Source: Pagrus major (lineage: Eukaryota; Chordata; Actinopteri; Spariformes; Sparidae). Taken from it: 64,000 nt of DNA. The stretch lies in the NCBI RefSeq assembly GCF_040436345.1, contig NC_133223.1, forward strand, positions 30,119,493 to 30,183,492. Direction: 5' to 3'. The notes beneath the pieces were generated by a model. It was not told the DNA's origin. It was given only the letters and a program-made list of their open reading frames with translations, and made no database searches. Position 1 is the stretch's first letter. Each line of letters opens with the position of its first letter. Shown here in pieces: positions 13,301 to 25,728 of this stretch. The position numbers were made by a program, and so were the translations under genes.

Positions 13301-15174
13301 TTTGGGCTAACTCTGCTATGGAGCAGGGCCAGCAAGCCTTAGGTTAGAGCCTGGGTTAGCCCACCTTGCAATGGGCCAGTGTAAAAAGCTTTCTGGGACC
13401 AACTGCTGCCTTCCCCTGGGGCTACGAAGGGTCTAAGAAGGCTTTCAGCACTGGGCTAGGTGCATTGTGAAGAGGTGGGAGTAAGGTGAGGGCCAAGTTG
13501 GGGTTCAAAAGACAACACGTTTTATATGAAGCCTGAGAGAACCAGTAGAGAACCGCTGGTTGTGTTCAAGTTAATATTTCAAGGAATGTGAGCCCAATAT
13601 AGTGTGAGTTATTTGAGATTGACTGGGAAAATCATACGGATAAAACAACAGCTATTATGTCTGTACAATCACTCTGTACTCACATGTGGAGTGGCCTCTC
13701 CCTGCCCATCTGGACTTGTACCAGATGGTCTGGCCGTCTTCCAGGAGGCGGAAATGCCGCTGCTTCTTCCACGAGCGGGACTTGACTTTCCTCAGAGTCG
13801 ACCCTGCCATCATCACCTTGACATGGGGATCATCTTGGATACCTGCACAGAGACAGAGATAAGTCGAGAGGATTCAGCTACCTCCAATGATTCTGCTGTT
13901 ACTGATTCACTGAACTTCTGTGAGATCATAAACCTTCAAACAACGTGCAAAATCATCACAGTCTGAGAAAATAACATCACTCACGTGAGCCTTCAGGTTC
14001 CATTGTTATTCCTGTATCATTCCAAGGAAATATGCTGCTAAGAAGAAGCAGATGTGAGCAGATGTCTTCTTTTTCCCTGTTTCCAAAGAAAACACATTTT
14101 GTGAAAGCTCTATATATCCACTCAACCGATCCATAAATACAAATAGTGACAGCATAACATTTATCTTCAACTGTCTGAAGAGGCAACACCCTGATCCAGT
14201 TTGATACAGTGACAGAAAACTTCCGTTTTCTTTTTGTTTGGCATTAATGACAAGCCGGTTCACTGGAGCGACTGTACCTTACTGTAGTGAAACTACAAAT
14301 GAGTTGTTAAGGAAGGAAATTAATAGTTCCCATTGTCTAGACATGACTTCCCTGCTGATTCATCCAAACAAAGCAATTAATACGAGGTTTCTTCTTCCCT
14401 GTAATAAGTTTTTAAAAAAATCTGCCAGTGGAACAAGTAAGATTTTTAAAAACAACTCCCTATATGTGACTGAAATGGTCATTCCAGGTGATTGTGTCTT
14501 ACATTTAGTGTAATGAGATATTTTGACTAAAAATTAGACAAATATACTTTGTTTTTGTTTTTGTACATTTTGTTGTGCCTCACAACTGTGCAGCCTGATG
14601 GTGAAGGGAATCTTTGATGTTATCTGGGCTCAGATCCCCGTGTTGGCAAGTCTCTGCTCTGCTGAACTATCCCTGAGCAGAATATTGAATCCTACCAGCT
14701 CCAGTTCTGCTGAACCCGACTTCTGAAACGTGAAACTCCGTCAAACAAAACACACAATTCCCCTTAAAGATCATTTAAGTTGTAAAAATAGAGGATGCTG
14801 ACACGATCTGCACAGATGTGGTGGACTACACACGCTAACTGTGACGGTATTTTCAGAGCGAGTCAGCGTTTAAATCTTTATGCACTCACACACCATCAAT
14901 CTTTACTCATTCATTATCTGTGACAAAGCAGACTGAAAGGCTCACGCACGGCAACTCCTGCAGTGCATGTGCTGACTCTGAAAAATCTGCGCTCTCAGCA
15001 GTCTGTGCCTGCCCCTTTAATTTGATTTATTCTCACGTGATTGTTATGCAATCACTCTCAGATTATAACATTCTGGATTGTTGTGAAATGAAAACCGCAA
15101 CAAAAACTTGGCATCAACAAAAGGGAGATTTCATGTGTATTTCTTTAAGCCACGCTGGCGTCAGTGTGTCTGTT

Positions 15175-15210
<36 letters not shown>

Positions 15211-18200
15211 CTCCGCTTTGGTCCATTAAATATTTCGAGTACTGGATGGATTGCCATCAAATCTGATCCTGATGTTCATGGTTCCCAGAGGATGTATCAT
15301 AACGACGTCACTTTTCATCTAGCTAAAGTGCCTCCTGAATACCCAGTCTCCTCTGATTGGTCACCTCACACACGCCTGAGCCAGCTTTTGCCAGCCTTTA
15401 TGAAACACTGAAGGAAAGGAAAAAAGTGGAAATGCATAATAAGTCTCTTTTAATATATGGAAGTAGTCCACGTTATTTGACAATTGATAATACATTGGTA
15501 ATATATACCGATATGCATATGAGACGGGAGCTAAAACAGCGGCAGCACTGGACAGTATGAGACAACTGATGTGTTCTTTGAGCATTAAAGCATGTAAACC
15601 TGTAACCTACCAAACGCTGCACATGTGTCATTCTACACAGTGAAGCTCAAACACTCAACAAAAGGATCAACGTGTTTTTGACAGAACGTGGGCTTTAACA
15701 TCTCCATAAAGTGTTGGAGCTGCTCTGTGTCCACTGAGTCATACAAGACCGTCGCTTTACAAAACGTGTCAAGTCATTTTCTACAGCACAAAAACATGAA
15801 TTTCAACATTATCCTGACGCCCTCGTCATTAACAACAGAGACCCAAACAGAACAAGGCAAATACACAGCAGGCTCTCTGCTTATCTGTGAAAACTGATAA
15901 TCTCCGGCTATCTCTGCCGTCCACTGATAAATGTGGATCAAACACTTCCTGAAAGAGAAGGCTTTCTAACGACTGTGTATCTGTTATCCTGTCTGACAGC
16001 CATCCTTTCCTGTCCTGAAACAACAAGATCAAATCTCGGGTTCTTGGCGTTTTACAACCCTCCGTGCCAGCCTCCTCTGAAAGTCTATGAGAAAATTAGA
16101 CAGAGCTCTCACCACAGTATGACTGACGGGATGCTAGGAATGCATTCACAGTTGCTTCACAATTTAATATCACACTCCACCACTGAAAAAAACAGACTGA
16201 CCATGAAAGTGAGTCTTATTTTCCACAGCTATTTGCTCCATAAACTAATGTGCCCTTTTATGTTTACTGCTTTCCCCGTCGAGCCACGTCAAAGACATTT
16301 TCTTAGTTTCCATCCAGATTCTGCTGTTGAAAGTTTGACACACCCTCCGTCGTTCTTCAGACTTTTTAAGCTGCAATTAGGTCACTTTGTGTTTTATTTT
16401 TGGGGGCCATGCTGAACTGTTTTGGATAGGCACATGATGAGTCACACAAGGCTATTTCTTTCTTCAGGGAGTTAACTGACCGCACACACAGACACACAAA
16501 CACACAAAGACATGACTAATAGGGGTAAAGGGAATAAACAAGTCAGTTATGAAAACTAACAGCTTCTACTTTTTTATCTCATGTGCTTCTGGTCTGGTTT
16601 GAATCAGTTTGATTCTTAAAACTGTACAGTGTGCCGTGGTATTTACTGATGAATCCCTGCACACAATTATTCAAAGAATTCAACAAACAAGTGAACAGAC
16701 AGTGCCCGTCCAATAAAAACCCATATATAACTCTTAATCCTGGCAGGGAGGGGGGACGTGCACAGTAAATTAGAACCAGAGGGAGTAATATGAGATAGAC
16801 AGCATCACTTCAGCAAAGCCTACAGCCAAAGAGAGACTAAAACACTCTCAAAACTACAATATGCATGTTTCTTTCATAGAGAAAAAGAGTTATACTTACC
16901 AAAAAGCAGAGGTATAATGAGTCAGAGCTCCAGAGGGGGGTACAGCTCTCCCAGGGAGGGCCTCAGACACTGAGGGGTAGGAGGACCGTGGATGGCCGAT
17001 GAGAGAGAGGGCTCATGGAGGTGTTAACGTCACTCTGAGATCCAGATTCAAGGAGAGTCCAGGGACTGTTAGCTGAGCTCAGGGCTTTAAAAGACTGAGT
17101 ATGCGAAGGGGAAATCTGGCTCAGCCTCGTCTTCCCTCCCCTCTCTCTCCACTCTGAGAAACCTGATTCCCTAGTCTCTGCTGCCGCACGCTGGTACGCT
17201 CAGCTCCCACCCTCCTCATCCTCCTCCTCCTCCTTCTTTACAACCCCCCCTCCTCTCCACCAGCGCCAGCCTTCCTTCCTTTCCTGCCACTCCCTCACTC
17301 TGCTGTCCGCAGACCTCTCGCTGCCTCTGGAGAAGGCCGGTCCCCCTCAGTCTGCCTCGCTCTGTCTTCATCCTCCATGTGACTGTGGATGCTCTGCAGA
17401 GTGACTCTCTTGTTTCTGGTCGAGCACTGATAACGACTAACACAATGCTGGGAAAAGACCTGCTGTTTTGGGGAAAGAAGCCAAACCATAAAACAATGAG
17501 GAGTGCATGTCGTGCATGAAAAAAAATCAAGCTCTGCAGAATTAATCACAGGTCATCCAAGGACTCCTACTTTTTGATAACTCTTCTCACTTTACTTAAT
17601 AGCTAAATCTCATATCTGATAACATTGCAATAGTATGAGAAAATGCTGATAAAGGACTGTGCTGTACTTTAGACCTTGGCAGCGTTCCACATGCTGCAGA
17701 GCAGAGCCTTGATTGGCAGACGATGCAGTTTTTATTTCAATGTCCATCTTAATTTATACATCCACACACACACAATGTGCATGTTAAAATATAGTTATCA
17801 TACTTTGAACCTCTTTCACTCAAAGAATCATTTAAAACATCGACTTTAAGCTTTTTAATTACATGACATAAACCTTTGGTGTTTATTCAGTTATTACATG
17901 TGAAGTTAAAGGGGACTTCTCCAAAATAAAATGTGTATTATACATAAAAGTGGTGCATTTAAAGCGGTTATTCTGTCTCCTGTGATAATCACACATCCAG
18001 TTTTTTTTTTTTCATTTATACACTTTGCATTAAATGTGACCTTTTACATCTAATGGAATTAGAAATAAATGAAATAAAAAATGTTTTGAGTCACTCTGTG
18101 ATTATTATTAGCCGAAAGTGTGGAGGAAAAAACATCACATTCCCCATTTTCAACCCACTCACTCTAATGTACTCTTCCATTTAAAAGGCTCGCTGGACCT

Positions 18201-18353
18201 GTAATGACTTTAGCTGCTGAAGCTCATTCCTCATAAAAGGTAAACAGAGAAAAACACACAATGCATTCTTAGGGAACAGCTACCTTGGGGATCAGATTTT
18301 CTCACAAATGGAAGGGCTCGAGCGAAGGTGTGTCCGCGATACATGATGTCCAT
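5413..18353 (-). CDS. plcd4: Phosphoinositide phospholipase C delta 4
   Basis: Fifteen coding exons, 5' to 3': 18353-18284, 13842-13684, 12640-12412, 12210-12081, 11972-11741, 10788-10587, 10274-10130, 9359-9207, 8631-8461, 7220-7067, 6923-6807, 6414-6236, 6059-5927, 5750-5601, 5504-5413. All phases match and give about 771 aa; the human protein is 762 as I recall. It hydrolyses PIP2 to IP3 and diacylglycerol. Domains in order: PH (about 25-145), EF-hands with a canonical loop [13 protein letters not shown] box, acidic linker, Y box, and C2 starting VISGQQLPK. Catalytic residues by PLC-delta numbering are present: His321 in [10 protein letters not shown], Glu351 and Asp353 in CVEVDCW, and His366 in VYHGHTLTS. 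The delta4 call rests on stretches such as EGHQSE and ERLDQW and on synteny. The first 23 residues come from one small exon and are the least certain part. Exon 10 has a tandem NAGNAG acceptor, so one Gln may be optional. Confidence 0.93.
9776..9842 (+). repeat. Retroposon-type 3' tail in PLCD4 intron
   Basis: The end motif CCTATATAAATAAAGTTGATT resembles the common tail shared by fish LINE/SINE families (CTATATAAATAAA). Similar tails occur near 20697-20735 and 62584-62610. The family is not resolved. Confidence 0.4.
10277..10315 (+). repeat. (AC)n microsatellite abutting the PLCD4 exon 7 acceptor
   Basis: About 39 bases of pure AC/TG. On the coding strand the TG run leads directly into the acceptor AG at 10276-10275, replacing the usual pyrimidine tract. 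Confidence 0.95.
14590..14700 (+). repeat. Degraded SINE-like remnant in PLCD4 intron 1
   Basis: GGGCTCAGATCCCCG resembles a tRNA B-box region. It is followed by CCTGAGCAGAATATTGAATCC, similar to the body of fish tRNA-derived SINEs (CTTGAGCAAGACACTGAA). The A box is not clear. Weak assignment. Confidence 0.35.
15175..15210 (+). repeat. (GTCA)n / (CAGT)n tetranucleotide repeat
   Basis: About nine units of GTCA with one interruption (GTAA). Simple repeat inside the long first intron of PLCD4. Confidence 0.85.
16900..17080 (-). promoter_or_regulatory. Candidate alternative noncoding first exon and promoter of PLCD4
   Basis: On the minus strand a strong donor, TTTTTG|GTAAGTA, ends at 16900. About 170 bases upstream is a TATA-like TTTTAAAG, preceded by a purine-rich (GAGGAGG) tract around 17210-17235. 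The exon has no open frame into exon 2; its only ATG (near 17015) opens an 18-codon frame ending in TGA. A transcript from here would start translation at an internal ATG-ATG in exon 2, just before STLRKVKS. Inferred from sequence only. Confidence 0.4.
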
Positions 18354-18738
18354 CTCAGTCGTGGAGGATAATGGAACAATCTGTTAATGTTCCGGTAAAA
18401 GGAAGCGATGGCTCATCAGTGAAGTCTGTGAGGCCGTTAGACGGAGCACTCAGTGAGCACAGGTGAGCTCATCTGATAGACAGATGATAAACTTCAGAGC
18501 CTTGACTGAAATATCCAACAATTAAAAAATTAACTTGAAAAAGCTAGATGCTTTTGTTGAGCCCAGACTTACACATTGAGCTAAAACAGCTCATTGATTG
18601 GTTAGTTGACAGAAATTAATCGGCAACTATTTAGATTCATCATGTCATCAGTTAATTAACACTAAAAGGTAAATATTCCCAGCTTTAGGTCTGAGGATTT
18701 GCTACTTTTCTATTTATTTATTTTTTTGGTTTTTTTGC

Positions 18739-19067
18739 TGTAATGTAACAAAGTACATACTCAAGTACAGTTTTGAGATACTTGTACTTTACTTGAGCAT
18801 TTCCATTTCCTGGAACTTTATACTTCCACTCCACAACATCTTAGAAGTAAACTGTTTGTCCATTTTAAAGGGATAATACATATATTGTACGAGATAAAGA
18901 TAAAAGCTCATTTTCATCTACAGTCCCGCGACAGTTGCCACCACCGACTCATAGTTTACAAATCAGTCAACATAATGCAGATTTGTTATATTCTGCAAAA
19001 TGAGTCATTTTACTTTTGGTACTTCAAGTAGTTTAAGATACTGATGCTTTTGTTCTTTTAAATGCAG
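18739..19067 (+). repeat. Dispersed fish repeat of the ACTCAAGTACxGTACTTAAGTAC type
   Basis: Begins with AAAGTACATACTCAAGTACAG and continues with TACTTTACTTGAGCATTTCC and CTTCCACTCCACAACATC, the recognisable order of a repeat very common in percomorph genomes. Related copies are at 29266-29715, 55870-56040 (inverted piece), 57030-57090 and 60540-60745. Confidence 0.7.
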
Positions 19068-19838
19068 GAATTTGGATTGTGTACATGTGTGCGTCTCCTC
19101 TGACAGTGCAAAGACCTGAACAATGGGTCAACTGAAGAAGTGTGAATGGCTGTTTGTACATTGTGTTCTTACACCGTTTACATTTTTAATCACCTTACTT
19201 TTGCAATATCTGCATAATTAACCTTACAGATGAATCTATTTGTCTAGCAATATGTATGTTTGTTACTGTAAATGTTTTGAAATATACATTTTTATATGCA
19301 GGAAACTCTGTAAAGCTACAATGGATAACTTTTCCTGCCGCTGGCTCCACAAGACAATAAACCAAATATGTCCTTCAAAACCAATGTCACACCTCTTTTC
19401 CAGTGAATAAGACTGCAGCAGTTCCTCCTACTACATGTCAAGGGGACTACTAAAATCCTAAGTTGGGTGGAAAAGTGTTTATTTATTAAATATCTTGAAC
19501 AAGACATTTCACTCTGGCCAAAACAAAACCATACAGAGATACACCCACTGTATTACTAAACTGCTGTTCACAGAAGCTTAACAAAAGAGACACACCCAGT
19601 CATGTAGAAGATTAAAAAGTCTTATTTGAAACACGAGAAGCCAAAAAAAAAAAACACAGCTCCTACTATGAAGTGGAATGTTACAGACAGATACAGCGGT
19701 GACAGGAAAAGACCAGAGCTGAACGATAGATTGGAAGAGCTGATATTGGCAAACAGATACCGGTTTATCATTGATATATCAGTACTGATATGTTGACAGA
19801 GAGAAATTGCAGTGCATTGAACGTTTACGGGCTGCATT

Positions 19839-19844
19839 TTTATT
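19839..19844 (-). terminator. Candidate CNOT9 poly(A) signal
   Basis: TTTATT on the plus strand, about 460 bases beyond the CNOT9 stop codon. Other AATAAA matches exist further on (near 19480), so the choice is uncertain. Confidence 0.3.
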
Positions 19845-20300
19845 GTACAATTTTTTTCTGATTTCAAGTTGGTTGTATTTTCATGTCTTTATGAATTTCA
19901 GTGTACTGTTATTGTCTTGATAGTCAAGTTTAACTGTAAAACATCCTCCAGACATATCTTTATCACTATAAAACAAATTTGAGTTTGAAATTTGGTTTTT
20001 GGCCAAACATGTTCACGTCAAAAACAAATACCACCCAATATCTCATTATTGGATTTAAATGATTCTCAAATATCGATATCAGTAATGGCTTTGATCAGTC
20101 TGGCCGTTAAAACGTAGATTTGAAGTTGTGATAGTGACCTTGTGACATACTGCTGTAAATTAATCCATCTATCCAAAAGCAAACAACATCCTCCTCTATC
20201 ATGTCCTTCACTTTGCAGGCAGTCTTAGCACCACTTTTGGCAAAATACAAAATCTCGACAGTGATGATAGAGTCCCTCTTTGTCAGCTGTTTTGTCCCGA

Positions 20301-23300
20301 TCACTGCGGAGCCAGCGGGATGCCTCTTGCGTCGGTGACTTGTCCCTCCTGCAGGTTCTTGACCAGCTGTGCGAGCCAGCGTTTGGTGGTGGTGTCATCT
20401 TTCAGTACCTGGGCGAAGGTGCTGTCTTTCAGCTGGTCGGGCAGACACTGACGTAGGGCTTCTCTGGCTCTGAGGAAGGAATCACACATGTTACAAACCA
20501 ATGAGCTTTTCTGTCAACATTATATTACTATAAAACAGATACTCATGTTGGTGACTCTAAATGTTTGATATCTGTTCTTGTTCTTATTTATTTATACTGT
20601 TTTTTTTATCCTATTGCTTTTATTGTTTTTAAAATCATACTTGCTCTTATCCTTTACGTTCATTTCATCAGCCAAAGCATTTGGTAACTTTGCGAAGAAA
20701 AGTGCTACATAAATAAAATTCATTATATTATTATGAATGGCAGCGAGAGGTAAACTACTTAGGAAAGCCTGTACTTCTCTGTCTGTAAGATGACATAAAC
20801 ACGTGTGGAAAACTCATGCAGAGGAGAGGAGAGATACAGGTTATTTATGGATGTTCCACCTGCTAATTATCAAAGGTTGATCCATTTTTTAAGCACCACC
20901 TTGCTTCCTGATATCCATAATTTATATCACTTAAAGGGATAATCGCTCTAATGAGCTATAAATTACCTATCAGGCTCAGTCTATATTTGTATGCTTGGTA
21001 TGCTACATATAGTTTTTATTGTTTTAACTGGACTCAAACTTGAACTTGTATATGCAAATTTCTTTCATTCTAATACTATGAATTTTGCATCTGGACATAC
21101 TGTACAACTCTTTTATTTAAAGAGCCACACTGTGAACACTGTTTTTATTGTTATCATTATTGTTGTACTTTTATACTTCATTTTCAATATTATTTTCCTA
21201 TTAATGCTCCTTGAGTGAACTGAACTGCTTTTATCTTTCTTTTTTTAGTGCTTTTATGTCTATGCAACAACAAACTAAAGCAGATGCTTTGTATGGGAAA
21301 GAATATGGCAATAAACACGATTCTAATTCTGATTCAGTAAAACATATAGGGCTTTTCTTGCAGGAATCCGTTGGTGGATTCATCCACAAGATGTGGAAAC
21401 AGACAACTTTTCCAACCTCAAGCATTATTATTGTTGGCGCTACTGTCACAAATACCACCAGATCGCTTTCCATTTTTCCATAGCAACTACCAACAACACA
21501 GAATGAAAACTCAAAATGTGAGTTTCTTCATTTATTTAATCTATAATGGAGCCATAAAGAAAAGAGAAATGAAGTGAGGCTTTCAGCCAGACTGGATCTC
21601 CTGTCAGCCTTCATTTTCCCCAAGAGACATCGTGCCCCGTGGCAGACATATACATAATGAAAGCGAGGTTTAAAGATCCAATCTAAACACTTATGGTGTC
21701 ATTATACTATAGCCTCTACATCGTGCAGTCAACATTTACTTCATAGTGTGAAGTTAAAACAAAAAACTTGTCTACTGCTAGTTTAACTTGATGCAGACTC
21801 TACTGCTCAACATTAATATCCAGCTGCTGATCATCTAACTTTATATTTAACTGCATACACTCTCTCACCTTCCTCATCTGAATATCCCTGATAGAGCCGT
21901 TACTCTCTACTTTTTTCAACCTGTAAAACCTCAGGTTTTCTTTATTCTGACCTCACAATGTGCTGCTCTGATTACCCAAAGGTGAATGTATGAGGAGAGT
22001 GACTGCTGAGCTGAGCAGACGGATCCAGACACTTCTCATCGTATGAACAATTTAGTTACTATATTACGTTCTAATCCTTCCCTCATGTATTAAACATGTG
22101 ACTTTTGCTGTATAATGTGGAGTTCCTGCAATGTTCTCCCGAAGATTAATGCTAGATTTCATAAAAATCTAATACTTTTATCTGACTTGAGCATGGATGG
22201 GTTTTATTTCAGGCAAAGTGGTGTTAACTCTACCAGGGGAAATGTTATAAAATGTTAATGAAAATGGCAACAGTCCAGCACAAGTCTCTAGAGCTCAGAG
22301 CTGCATTTTAAAATGGCTTTCTTGGATTCTACCAGCAGCCAAAAAGTGCAAAAGTGTCTGTTTTATAATGATATAAGAGGAGAAAAGAAGCAGCATCTAT
22401 AAGGCTGTAACCACTCGATTGGAAAGTCATTATAAGAATGGCAATAAATTAATTTTCTGATCATTGACTAATTGCTGCAGTTAGTGTGCAAACACTTAGT
22501 TCTGACCACATACCGAGAAGCCACTTAACTGACAACAGTCAACACACTGTATTATGTCATGGCTCCTCCTAGTGGCAAGCACTGATCATTAAATTCTTCT
22601 CTAACAAGTTAAAAGTTTCCAGGGTTACGAGGGAGCTCAATCAACAGCCAAAATTAAAACAGGTGTAGTGTATCTGTGCAACAAAGCGCTCTACCTGAGA
22701 TTATCTGAGAGGCGAAGGTAGCAGCGAACAACATGCTTCAAGAGGCGAGCTGATGGTTCTTTAGAGAGCTGGAGCACCATTTTGCCCTGCAAAGAAAAAG
22801 ATGAAGATGATATTGTGACAGAGGATCTTAACTTCTATTCGATGTCACACTGTGCAGAGACACGAGGACGGTAAATTCAGATGTTTCTCTGGGGACACTT
22901 ACAAGGATCATGGCCACGTGGGAGAAACGTTCATACGTCTGACATATATACGCCAAGCCTGTGTCGTCCAATAGGATCTTCTGCAGTATGAATGTAGCAA
23001 CCTGTTAAACAAAGTGAAGTCAAGAATGGTGAGATGTTACCTGGAGTTACAGCCCTGAAAGGCACCAAAACAATCAGTTTATTTATTTTACCTAGAAATA
23101 AAGAGTAGAAAACAAGTCCATTTAAACAGAACCATAGCAGTGATACAGGCTCATAAATCTTAGTGAAAAGCAGGATTGGAGAAATGACTTATGACTTATT
23201 TGTAACAGATGGGAAGATTAGGCATTTGAACAGCTGTAGATGACAGACGAAGAAGGAAAGAAGGAGAAAATGTTGGGACACAGGTTTGAACAATTACTCT

Positions 23301-25129
23301 AAAATAACAGTCAAGTTCGAGACAATGTCTGTCAGAGGACAAAAACAGCAGGAACAGTTAAGTACCGTCTTGGAGAGCTCACTCCCTGACTCCATGATGC
23401 GGAGACACAGCGGGATGATTTCAGTGGTGAGGAGGAAGTTAATCACTTCTTGCTCATCTGTTTTCACCAAGGCACCTGCAGTAAACAAAGAGAGACAGCT
23501 TCATGAGAAAGATAAAGACACATTTTTGTGGAAATTGCCCTCAATCAAAAAATAAAACACCTAAGGCTGGGGTAAAGGTTACCTATTACTCCGAGGCTGG
23601 TGAGTCGCAGGTACTCAAACGGACGGGTTTTGCTCACAGTGTGCAGAAAAGGGTAAAGGAAGAGAGGGATGTGCGCAGCAAGAAAAGCTGACCTGATAAG
23701 GAAAAAAGAAGTACAAATATTTTAATCAAAGTGACCAGACTTACAGTAAATAGCAGACATGAGCTCTGAGGTCACCTTTATGAATTTTACTGACAGTTCA
23801 GATAAAAATAAATCCCTACATTAACATTACAAGCCATGAAAAACAGGGATTAAAGCCCTTTTTGTCAGATGAAAGACATGTTCATAAAAAGACATTTTAA
23901 AAAGGGAAATTAGTCATGTATCATGTCTGATTTAGAAGTGAATTCTGGGGCATTACCTTTAACATTTGTAAAAGACATATACTGTCACATGAAACACACA
24001 AATCCTCTCTTGCCAGTGACTTTTTGACAATGATTTGTGTTCTGGATAACTGAACCAATTAATGAGATTTCAACAAATTGAGAGTAAACCATGTCAGATT
24101 TAGTGGAAAAAATAGCCTTTGCCCTAAAGATTAAGTAGCAAAAGCTTTTTGGTGCATTGGATAGCTGAAGCTTTCTCTTCATTATGCTGAACTCCACATT
24201 ACCGTGTCTCTGGATGTGAGGCAACACACTGCAGAAGTGCCAGGGCATTACACACTCTGTTGGACTGGTGAGCTGTAAGCGTAGGTGGGTTTATAGACGG
24301 ATAGATGTTCACTATTTCCTAGAAAGAGAAAGAAAACATGTGTTTGGAAAAATACAGTTACACCTAACATCAAAACCACACAACAGCGTAAAAAATGAAC
24401 AGATACAGACCTGCAACAGCGCCGCAATGGTGCCACAGGAGTGCCAGAGCATTGGTGCCAGGTCTGGCACGGACTCGCGTTTCTTGCTTAGCTCCAGCAA
24501 TGCATTTTCTCTGGTCTCTGGACTGGACAACTCGTTGATCCATTGGTAAATCTTCTCCCGGTCCACCTGGGCCAGGGCTGTGACGTTAGTTACAGCCTGT
24601 GAGAGTAAGGGAAAATAATCAACAGATTATCACCATGCAAATCAAACCTTAGAGGTGATTATTTGTTATTTTACTTATCATAACAATATTAACACACATA
24701 TTTTATGTATGTTACCATTAGACACAGCCACAATATAGCTTCACATGATTGACATGAAGGCGTTATATAGAAGCAAACAGCTTTATCCTGTACACTGTTC
24801 AAAGCCAGAGCTTAAAACTGAACTCTGGGCTCTGGTGAATATCCCTGGATGCCACATGCCAGGCTGAATATGTGGAAATATGAATAAATTGATGGAGAAT
24901 GCCTCTAAAATATATGATATATATACATATGAATCTTTAATTGAATGTCTTCGGGGTTTTTTTGTTGGAACATGATAAAAATGTGTATTATACTTTCACA
25001 TGATGATGAATGAGCAGGTTTTTAACAATCTTACAGCAATTTAAGGGGAAACAAAGGAGGAAATGTATGTGAACACGGTTGTTACCGTACAGTGCGCTGT
25101 TAGATACTCACCGCTCCCGTCGCCAGCAT
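20301..25129 (-). CDS. cnot9: CCR4-NOT complex subunit 9 (RQCD1/CAF40)
   Basis: Eight coding exons, 5' to 3': 25129-25112, 24596-24411, 24318-24203, 23692-23583, 23475-23366, 23001-22903, 22786-22695, 20469-20301. They join in phase to exactly 900 nt, 299 aa plus stop, the family length. The protein is the conserved armadillo-repeat subunit of the CCR4-NOT deadenylase complex, a docking surface for GW182-type and other RNA-binding proteins in mRNA decay and translational repression. Diagnostic stretches are [57 protein letters not shown] and the C-terminal [19 protein letters not shown]. Only the first dozen residues (exon 1, MLATGA) differ from what I recall of mammalian CNOT9, as expected for the disordered N terminus. 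It shares a divergent promoter with USP37. Confidence 0.97.
20630..20735 (+). repeat. Retroposon tail in CNOT9 intron
   Basis: TGCTACATAAATAAAATTCATTATATTATTATGA is a LINE/SINE-like 3' end with a short microsatellite tail, a common fish repeat ending. The rest of this 2.2 kb intron (20470-22694) shows nothing I recognise. Confidence 0.4.
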
Positions 25130-25728
25130 CCTCTGAAGCTCTGTGTGGTCCCAATGCGTTTAAAAAAATACTATATCAGCTGAAATTTGTGAAGTTAACG
25201 ACAGTGGAAAACTAACGTGGCTGCAATGAAACAAAGTTGGGGTAACTAGCACACAGTAATACGGGCAGCTAGCCCAAGCTAGCTGCTAAATCCCCCGACA
25301 AATGGAGCCCAGTACGCGCGTAAATCAACATTACAAGCAACATAACTTCTTATAAACCTTGAGATCGCCGGATTATAATCACATATTTGTGTATCGATAA
25401 CTCGAGAACTCAAAACTAAACGCCACAAATAAAATAGTTAATCCAGTAGCGAATTTTTGTTAGCAGGGGATGCAACCTACATACAAATAATCAAAGTATC
25501 GCGAGAGTAGGATCGGCACGTACTCTCGGTCATCACTTCCGTTGTAAATTTTCACATTCCCGCCATCATCGCGCAGTGTTGCGAGGCGTCGTGTGCGGGG
25601 TCCACTGTCAACAACATACGTACTGGGGAGCAGGTGAATGCCGGCAAAACAGTCTTTCTATCCTCGGAGGACCTACGAAAACGATATTGTGATTTGAAAG
25701 TTTCAAGGCGAGCGCATATCATCGACAG
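25130..25728. promoter_or_regulatory. Bidirectional CNOT9/USP37 promoter and USP37 noncoding exon 1
   Basis: The CNOT9 ATG (25129, minus) and the end of the USP37 5' UTR exon (CATCGACAG|GTAAGG, donor at 25729) are only 0.6 kb apart. There is no TATA box. The stretch holds ETS-like ACTTCCG (about 25535-25541), CpG-containing sequence and GCTAGC-rich clusters. The USP37 start codon lies in the next exon (acceptor at 26589). The order matches a housekeeping divergent promoter. Confidence 0.65.

Larger units (their letters stand above)
18354..20300. other. Intergenic: PLCD4 upstream flank and CNOT9 3' flank
   Basis: No gene seen. It holds the presumed 5' UTR/promoter of PLCD4 just above 18353, a fish dispersed repeat at 18739-19067, and the CNOT9 3' UTR at the high-coordinate end. 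Both genes run in the same direction, so CNOT9 lies upstream of PLCD4. Confidence 0.6.

Noticed and set aside
17216-17530. Minus-strand frames of about 100 codons in PLCD4 intron 1
   Set aside because: Low-complexity Gly/Arg/Glu translation of a GA-rich tract; no splice or homology support.
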